Positions 56,401-64,000 of a stretch of 64,000 bases of DNA are shown here, piece after piece. The notes under the pieces were generated by a model. It made no database searches, was not told the origin of the DNA, and worked only from the letters and a program-made list of their open reading frames with translations. The first letter of the stretch is position 1. Every line of letters starts with the position of its first letter. A program made the position numbers and the translations under genes. This DNA is from Apostichopus japonicus (taxonomy: Eukaryota; Echinodermata; Holothuroidea; Aspidochirotida; Stichopodidae): NCBI RefSeq assembly GCF_037975245.1, contig NC_092581.1, forward strand, positions 13,793,303-13,857,302. Reading direction: 5' to 3'.

Positions 56401-58430
56401 TGATTTGAATTTATTATCAGATCTTGTTTAGCAAAAGAATTGTGATTCAATAAAATCATTCATGTAAATCGTTAGTAACCATAAGAGCTTGTGTAATCAG
56501 TGAATTATTTAAATTGGAAGCATCAAAACAAATCGTTTGGGACATTTTACTTGGTTTGAATTTTGCAAGAATCGACCAAATGAAGTTCAGTCATTGAATA
56601 GCAGCTTGTGGTTGCCAAGCACTACAATATAAAACCTGTGTCATGCAGGGGTGCATGGCACCCTTCAATTTAGAGGCTGTAATTGGAATGGTTGCTGCCT
56701 TGGTAATATGTGGACTCGTTGAGACGTAGGGGGTCGAAATCCGTAACGCAGTGATGCATTGAAAGGCTTGAATCATCCACCTACTCAATCCTATGTTGCA
56801 GATTGTAAACGTTTCTACCCCACCTCCCCCTCATTGTGTCTAAGAATTGCAAATACATGTTGATACATCATACCATTTTAGGAAATTTACAAATCTCCAC
56901 ATATTTTCAGTTGAGCTCATGCTGGTTTGTACACCCACGAACGTTAATGCTCGTTATGATTGCACTAGAAGGGAAAATATACTTCATCTTTGGTAGATTT
57001 TAGGACAAAAGAATCTGGATATAAATTTTTGGGGGGAAACAGGTACAGAACATAAAATGCACTGGTTATTTTGAATTTTGAATATGGTAATTTATCCTCG
57101 ATTATTCTAACTTCTGCCTCTGAAGGCAGCACTGTATATGATCACTAAATTTGTAGCAAGTCAACCAGACAGTTATAACCAGACATAGAGAGAGTTCAAA
57201 GTACGATGAAAAGTGATCAATCTTTAGTATGCCTTCAGAATTCTTAATTAGGTAAATAATAAACCTACTTCATTTGATTATGATGACTGTGAACCCAGAC
57301 CCCTAAGCCCAAACCAATACAGATTCAAATGCAAAACAATTTCATTATTTCAAAATATAGTTTCTCTCATTTTCTCTATTTTTATCTGTTTTTTTGTTTT
57401 ACCGTATCAAATATTTACCAAATTAGTTCCATTATACTTTGCTGCATATAGCAAATTTGAAAAATTGTCTAAAATCTAACCAAAATGTTTGATCGCTTTT
57501 AATTCTCTTGTTGTTTATTTACGTTAACAGCTGTTTTCAATCACTGCACGTTTTATTGCAGGAGCAGAAAAATACCCCTCTAGCCGAACAATTTAGAGTA
57601 AATATAAGAAACTAAGAAAAATAAATTTTACATTTAATAGATTCAAAGTCATTTCCTGTTTTTTAGAGCAATTTGCAATGATGTTCAGTAGTAGAAAACA
57701 ACACAGCTCCTTCTGTGTGCTTTCTCCCAAGAAAATAAACCATTCATTATATATGTGTGTTTAAGGTTCTCTAACTTCTCTACCATTTTATTTTGATAAA
57801 GATATTTTTTTTGGGCCTGTTTTTTTATTTGGCATTCCATTTAAAAATATTTGTCCATTGCTGGAGGGGTTGGTACTCACATGTACCAGCCTCATTGCAT
57901 TGTTGTGTAACATTCACATCAGTCTGCCGGCGAATCTATGCTGAGGTATACACATAAGTTGATTTGGCAAGCCATCTACATTTTCTCAGTAGAGGGGGGG
58001 GGTTGGGGGGGCCTTGCATATTTTAGGTTATTAAAGTGGATCCTACCTGACTTTGGAAAATCTCCTTGTCAGACTTTTACTGTGGATGATATTAGAACCT
58101 GTTGATATTCTTGGATTTGGAGTGCTCACAAAGCCTGCCCCGAAGGAAAAATCAATATGATGTTAGGACACTAGGTCAATATGAGTTTGAACCATAAGAA
58201 AACAAATTAATTTGTTTGGTAGATAGAAAGAGGGAAAAGTCAGAAATAATTTGTTGAATGAAATTTGATGGTATTTAGCAGAAGTGGAAGATGCTCTCTC
58301 TCTCTCTCTTTTATTATTATCACTAATGATGAAAAGAATAGTAAAATGTAGAGTTTGATATGTTTTTAATACATATTCATAGAAAGTCACTTTGACAGAT
58401 GGCCAAATCCTGCATCACATCGGTTCATAC
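53491..58430. other. Intronic DNA, no gene seen
   Basis: About 5 kb of AT-rich sequence with G-runs near 54300 and 54583, a 21-bp duplication (TGTCCTCCAAGTGTCCTAT) at 54864-54900, a diverged 46-bp duplication (ATTATGTAGCAA-GTCCTG) at 56102-56170, and pyrimidine-rich patches near 55960-56060. I found no exon 56 counterpart, although short exons could be missed by eye. Confidence 0.4.
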
Positions 58431-58432
58431 AG

Positions 58433-58625
58433 CAGGGCTCGAAAATAATCTGCAGAATGAGAACAAGGCTTATTAGCAGTTCTTAGAAAAGTTAAATCAG
58501 TATTTGTCGGATGCTTGAAGTGTCTACTCTGTCAAGGATCAAAAATATTCTGGAGAATGAAAACAAGGCTAAGCAGTGCTGGGAATAGCTAAAATCAGGA
58601 TCAATCAGGTGCTTAAAATAACACT
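58433..58625. repeat. Diverged tandem duplication, about 100-bp period
   Basis: AAAATAATCTGCAGAATGAG, AACAAGGCTTA and GGATGCTTGAAG in the first half correspond to AAAATATTCTGGAGAATGAA, AACAAGGCTAA and CAGGTGCTTAAAA in the second. Confidence 0.55.
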
Positions 58626-61600
58626 AGACTGTTTAGCTAGTTATGTTTAAATTTTGTACATTATAAAATGACGTTGCAAATATCTGACGGGGGGGGGGGG
58701 GGAATAAATGGGAATTGGGAAGATTATAAGTTTATGCTGTAAAAAGTTTTACTAAAAACATATAAATGTGAAAAAATGATTAAAGATGAGATAAGATGAC
58801 ATAATTTGGCAGTTGGAAATTGTTTCAGACCAGTTTGACAAGGCTCCTGATGAATTCTCTTTAAGCTTTGGTATAAACACAGCTAACTTGTGGGATAGCC
58901 TTAATGGGTTATTCTATGAATACAATACAATTAAGGGTATTAACTGAGTTAGCTTCAGAACATCTCATCAGTGGTGTGCCTGCTCACCTTTCCTGTCACC
59001 TGTCACAGTGTAATGTCAGGGAGCTGTTACTGTACCTAGGTCTTGTTCACACTTGAGAAAGCGAAGGGGGGATCGGGATCTTGTTTTCCCACCTTTGGGA
59101 TACGGGTAGGTGGATCAACATAGAATAAGGAGCACTATTAAAGCAAGCGAGCAAAGGTCACATTAATTGTTTACAAATCAATCAGCTAGTTGTAGTATTT
59201 ACTGAGTGCCTGCCTTTATACTTGCCACAGCCTGATTATGTGAAAGTGTTGATATCTCACAACGTGTGATCCCCAGAGTGTTCACACTACAACCTTTAGT
59301 GTTCATACTACAATCATAATCGCCCAAGCAGGCCAGGATCCTCCCTGAAAGTGAGATCATGATTCTGGGTGGTCTGATCTACACTTTGTGAACTTTCACA
59401 CTATAAAGTTGATCGCTCTTGGGGTATCATATCTCCCTAGCGCTCTTGAATGTGAACGACACCTTAGTCCAAGTAACAGCCATCCCTGGTAGGATAAATA
59501 TTCTGGAGATTGTATGCCAAACAGAAAGCTTCTCATCCCACAAGCAGAGGAAGCAGATACAATATTGGAGACAATGTTCAGCATAAACCCCCCCTCCCAC
59601 CCCCCCTGACAGCTTGAGGCAAAAATGTTCTTGTTTTGGAATTGTCTGCCAGACCTTTTGTGTTCCCCATGTGTTCATGAAACATGTGAAGTCCTACAGT
59701 TCACCTTATGTCAGTTACAATGAGAAGGTCATACTTAACTAGATTTGTACTGGTTTCTTTTGTTGTGATGTCCTAGATTATTTTTAGTTACTTCATGGTT
59801 TACCTGTCCTAGTTTAATCCAACTAATCTAATTAAACCTGTTGTTTCAGTCAGTTCCATCTCTGCACTCCATTCTTTATTGGTATCTACTCCTGTCTCCC
59901 AAATTAAAGTGAGCCGAAGAGAAGAGTTTTGGAAGACTGTAATTACAAATATGCCAGAGGGGAACCGGGAGGGAGGGGTGGAACCAATATTAAAACCTTG
60001 GTTTTTTTGAAGCGGCTCCGTGCAATACAACGATACGGTATAATAAAGCCATTCACAATCCATGAAAGTACAAAACCAAAGAGAGAGAGACTAGGTTCTT
60101 GTGAACTAATTGTTTTCATGCTCCTTTGATGTCTATAATTTCTATGTATATTGATTATCAAGTCTGTATTAAAGAACATATTCTTGTGCACTATAAGGTC
60201 ACATTCATTGCCCTACATTTTGGTTTGCTGAAAATTTCCTAAAAAGTTTCTGCGAGTACTCTTGTCAATGGTTTTACCCTTCATATCTCTCTGAAGGAAA
60301 TATTTGAAGGTCAAATGAGACATTTAAATACTGTCTCTGTGAAAGAAAAATAACAGGACAGGGGAATTACCTTTAAAAGAGTGTAAAACATTGAAGGGGG
60401 GGGAGGGGGTTTACCATTATGTCATCTTACCAGTATTTTAGCAACTGTGGGAGGGAGGCAATACAAAGCTAGAATTGATATGGATAAACATATGTTGACT
60501 TTTCTTAATTGAAACTAGTAATCTCTTTGATTTTACAGTTAGGGTCATATTGTGAATGTACTGTTATCCTATGTGACAGTTAGCTGGTCACATTAACAGG
60601 TTTCATTGCTTCTAAAATGTTTTATACCCTGAATTATGCATGTCAACCAAAAATTTGCACTTAAACTCACTGCCCAAAATACACATCAGCATCGCTGTTA
60701 CAACTGCAGTAAAAACAAGGGATGCATTTCTCTCCCGACCTAAAACAATGACACTGTGTTTGCAGGCATCTAATATATATGTTTTGCAGATATTTTTGGA
60801 GATTTAAATGTCTTTATTAAGTGTGTAAGGTTGTTGCAGATTCAGGAAAGAAAGATCCAACAAGTCAAATATAAATTTATTGGACCCTGTGTACATATTC
60901 TGGGACCTGAAATTGAAAGCTCCATTTGTGTTTACGTTGTAACTTGGCATTGTTCCGATCCAGACATTGCAGTCTTTGTGTAATGGTGGGGGGGGGGGGG
61001 GGTTTGTATGCTCTCTTAATTGTTGGCAAATGCAAATTAATTCCTGTTTCGATCTGTTTTGGCATAACTAGTTATTAAACGGTTATACTTTCAATCTATT
61101 ACTTTTCTCTTTCCATAAATGGAGCCAGATTTTGACAAAGTCAACAACAGCAAATTACAGCTGTGAAACCAAAACTTTGATCCAAAGTTTTATTTCTCCC
61201 TCACTCGCTCTTGAACCATTTACAGGATGACATCAGAACAGTTTCAGAACACTACTGGTCATTCAGTTGTGAAGGTTTCATCTTGAACTTGATCCAGTTT
61301 AAGTGACTCATAGAAACTGTTGTAACTTGATGACAACCACACTGGGAAGTTAAATCTTCCTGGGGATTTATTGCCAAAAGTTTTTGACTGCCTGTAACAA
61401 AAGTCAAAAAGTTTCCTACATGGTCTAATTAGCGAGGGAAAGTAGATTCCCTAAGGTAGCATCAGTTTGCCTAGAATGTCACATTCCAACGCCAACCTCA
61501 AAACAAGGCAGGGTTCTGTTCTCCTCTGAACAGGGTCAGTGGAGGGTTTATGCATACCCTACAGTGTGCACTTCCCAAGGTACCCAAAAGTTACACAATG

Positions 61601-62944
61601 GTACTGACTTGACTGACCTCACTCACTTGCCATGTGGATTTGACAAGAGCTGTTGTGCAATGAAAAACAATTTCTCCTCCTTCCATGGATTGGATGTTGG
61701 TATGGTTTTTGGGTGAACATTTATGTTATTTGCTTGGGAATGTGACAGGTCAACTCCATGTACTACAGCATTTATAAGATATATAAACTGTGTACACAAT
61801 TTAGAAAGCTGTTTACAATTCATGTTGTGAAAAATATGTTTGGCAGTTCAACTGCAGGGGTAGGATAAATCCCTGTTCTTGTAAACATTTATCTTTCAAG
61901 TGATGATATCTGGATGTTAGATGGTTTATATACCAGTCATAGGGCAATGCAGATTGTTTGGAAGTCTGGTGAGCTTTTGTCTGTGTCTAATTTCTGTCTC
62001 TGTCTGGGATTGGAAATATTGGAAGGAGTATTGTTTCATTTCATTTTCCTCAGAAATAGCTATTATTCCTGCAGAATCTGTGTTTTGCCTCTTAATCATC
62101 TTTTACCAGCGTTTCACATTGATTTGTGTGGTGGACTGATCCCTTGTTTGCCATTGTTTATTTTGTTGTCTTTTCCGGAGAGGAATGATCGATAAATCGT
62201 TTAGACCAGTGTCGGTATTCAGCTTTTCTTTCATTTTGGGTCTCTCTTGTTGGATATTATCACAGGCTTGGAGTAAAGTCAAAGCCTGAGCCTTGGTATG
62301 TCACTGCATGGGATGACCTTTGACATGGATGAATGTTGTTCCATTTCGGAATTTTAAATTTCCCGTCAGTTGTACGTCACTGCCGTGTGTCTCAGAGTCA
62401 GTTATTTTTTTTTCCTTTTACATTCCATCGGTTTTTCCTTCTTTCTAAGAATGCTAAGAATATCGTGGAAATAATACTATTTCCTTCCTCCAGCCCTACG
62501 TACCTGTTCAACCGTTTGCCTACTCTTATTTTTATTTGTAACCTGTTAAAAAATTGCTTAGAAAATGAGTGTATGCAGTGTAAATATTCATGACTAGGTG
62601 AGTTTTGATTTGACCTAGGGAGAAGGTAGCTATAGGGGGAAGGGAGCTATAGGGGGAAGGGAGCTTTCGAAAAGTGTGTCCACCCCCTCTTCCAGTACAC
62701 ACCAACACCCTGTTCATTACATCTAAATTCTAATCTTTCCAATTTCCACTCCATATGGAATTTTCTATCGCTGCTTTTCTATTCAGTTGATCCACTTGGT
62801 CCACAGGTGTTAAACTACATGCAAAAGTATTTGCGAACTGGAGTGGGGGGGGGGGGGGTGGTGCCCGGCAGTTATACTGTTCCCATACCTCCCTATGTGC
62901 AAAAGCAATGACCGCTAATGAGATGTTTTCATTATTTTTAACAG
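58626..62944. other. Intronic DNA, no gene seen
   Basis: G-runs lie near 58690, 60398, 60987 and 62844. A three-copy 16-bp repeat (GGGAGCTATAGGGGGA) lies at 62622-62666. No convincing exon was found before 62945. Confidence 0.4.
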
Positions 62945-62989
62945 TCAAAATCCAAGGAGGATCTCAGGGACAATGAACACAAAGCCAAG
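62945..62989 (+). CDS. DMD: Possible 45-nt in-frame exon
   Basis: The stretch has an acceptor TTATTTTTAACAG, a 15-codon frame SKSKEDLRDNEHKAK, and a donor AAGGTTTGT. It is phase 0 on both sides, which fits between the exon 55 and 56 counterparts. The peptide is charged and helix-prone, compatible with a rod segment, but it does not align to the start of human exon 56 (DLQGEIEAHTD). It could be an alternative micro-exon, part of a split exon, or chance. The donor is only moderate. Confidence 0.35.
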
Positions 62990-64000
62990 GTTTGTTGTTT
63001 CTTGCATGGTGATGAGCTAGCTTGCACATACCTTTTAAGGCAGAGATGGTGATACTGTGGGGTCATATGGCACTGGTTACCATGGTGACGGGTATACAAA
63101 AGAAAGCTGCATTTCCTCAAACTTTGATCAAGTTGAACTTCTTGTGAAGCAATGTAGTTTTATAACAATTGCTTGCTTGTTCTTTGCGCTTTGGCCATTT
63201 CTCAAAAGTAGATCTGATTATTATTTAGCAAATTGGAACAATGACTTAATGGTCGGTGAAAAATTTGTATTGCTGCATTGTATATTGCTTTGATTATAAA
63301 TAGTGAAATTACCCAGCAAAGATAGGAAGGATTAACTTAAAGGCTTTCACCAGGATGCATGGGGCTGGGGGAGGGGGATAGTTGGTTGGAGTTGGAGTTT
63401 GGGTTTGATGGAAAGCAAAGAAATCTGTTAGCATTAGGGGAAACCAGATGAAAAATAAATTTACATTTTGGCAGGCAAAATTAAACATTCATTATACATA
63501 GGCTGTCCATGTGAATCTCAATCCCTTTTCAATTCCTCTCCCCACCCCAACCCCCTCCCCCTTTCCCCCAACATCCTAAAAATAATCACCTGACTCACCT
63601 GCAGGCTAAACAATTATTTTTAACAACAACAAAAACAAAGAACTAATTTTCTAACTGCTGGGATGTCAAACTGACCCTCTGAACATGTATGGTTTAATTT
63701 GTTTGCATAAATGACATTCAACTCAGGATGGTAGTTGTAACTTTTCCTATAGCATTTGATTTCTTATTGTTGGATGGTGCTTTGGTACTGCGCTGCTTTC
63801 CGATTCTTTTCTTTGTTTCTGCAAGAGCTTTGGTGCTTGCTTTTAGTAAATCTCAGCTTATATATTTATATATACATGTTTATTTATTTATATTCAGTCT
63901 TTCTGTTTTCTATTTTTTTTCATTAATTTTTTTTTCTAATGTATATTTACATGTTGGAAACATTTTCTTTTTGTGTGTATACATATTAGTTGGTTATTTA
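62990..64000. other. Right edge of window, intronic
   Basis: It contains an X-box-like GTTACCATGGTGAC at 63076-63089, a purine-rich patch near 63360 and a T/A-rich end. No gene was seen. Confidence 0.4.

Noticed and set aside
1-64000. CRISPR arrays, operons or other prokaryotic systems
   Set aside because: The DNA is clearly from an animal genome with spliced exons and eukaryotic transposons; no regularly spaced short repeats with unique spacers were seen.

Overview
The window is non-coding-rich, AT-rich animal genomic DNA that carries one recognisable protein-coding gene, on the + strand: the middle of a dystrophin/utrophin orthologue. At least twelve well-supported exons encode the rod domain from the end of spectrin repeat 16 to the start of repeat 22. 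They are the counterparts of human DMD exons 43 to 55. Seven exons match their human counterparts to the base in length (173, 176, 150, 118, 212, 155 and 190 nt), and the phases are conserved. Differences are a fused exon 49/50, a shorter exon 48, a probable extra 108-nt exon between the exon 51 and 52 counterparts, and a frame defect in the exon 46 counterpart. The first and last exons of the gene lie outside the window.

The organism is most likely an invertebrate deuterostome, probably an echinoderm. This is an inference from strong similarity to vertebrate dystrophin, short to medium introns, abundant G/C homopolymer runs at transposon ends, tRNA- and snRNA-headed SINEs, and a dispersed repeat of a kind I associate with echinoderm DNA. 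I cannot name a species.

Layout. 1-7.5 kb: upstream intron with a 190-bp tandem satellite, two degenerate short-unit arrays, and a retroposed U2-snRNA-headed SINE with a 16-bp target duplication. 7.5-10.3 kb: three exons (repeats 16-17). 10.3-17.4 kb: intron with dispersed duplications and a tRNA-derived SINE. 17.4-17.5 kb: frame-damaged exon. 17.5-33.4 kb: a 15.9-kb intron packed with mobile DNA: two related long elements at 18.2 and 29.1 kb, a dead DDE_Tnp_4 (Harbinger-like) transposon interrupted in frame by a hAT-like element, a hAT-like MITE nested inside another, and a 1.2-kb foldback element. 33.4-42 kb: exons for repeats 18-19, hinge 3 and the start of repeat 20, then the candidate extra exon. 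47-51 kb: four exons (repeats 20-22). 51-64 kb: a long intron with a decayed non-LTR retrotransposon, tandem duplications and a possible 45-nt exon near the right edge.

All coding exons belong to one transcript. Dystrophin is a cytoplasmic, membrane-associated rod that links actin to the dystroglycan/sarcoglycan complex, and the window covers only coiled-coil rod and hinge 3, not the actin-binding or WW/ZZ ends. Nothing else in the window supports an independent gene.
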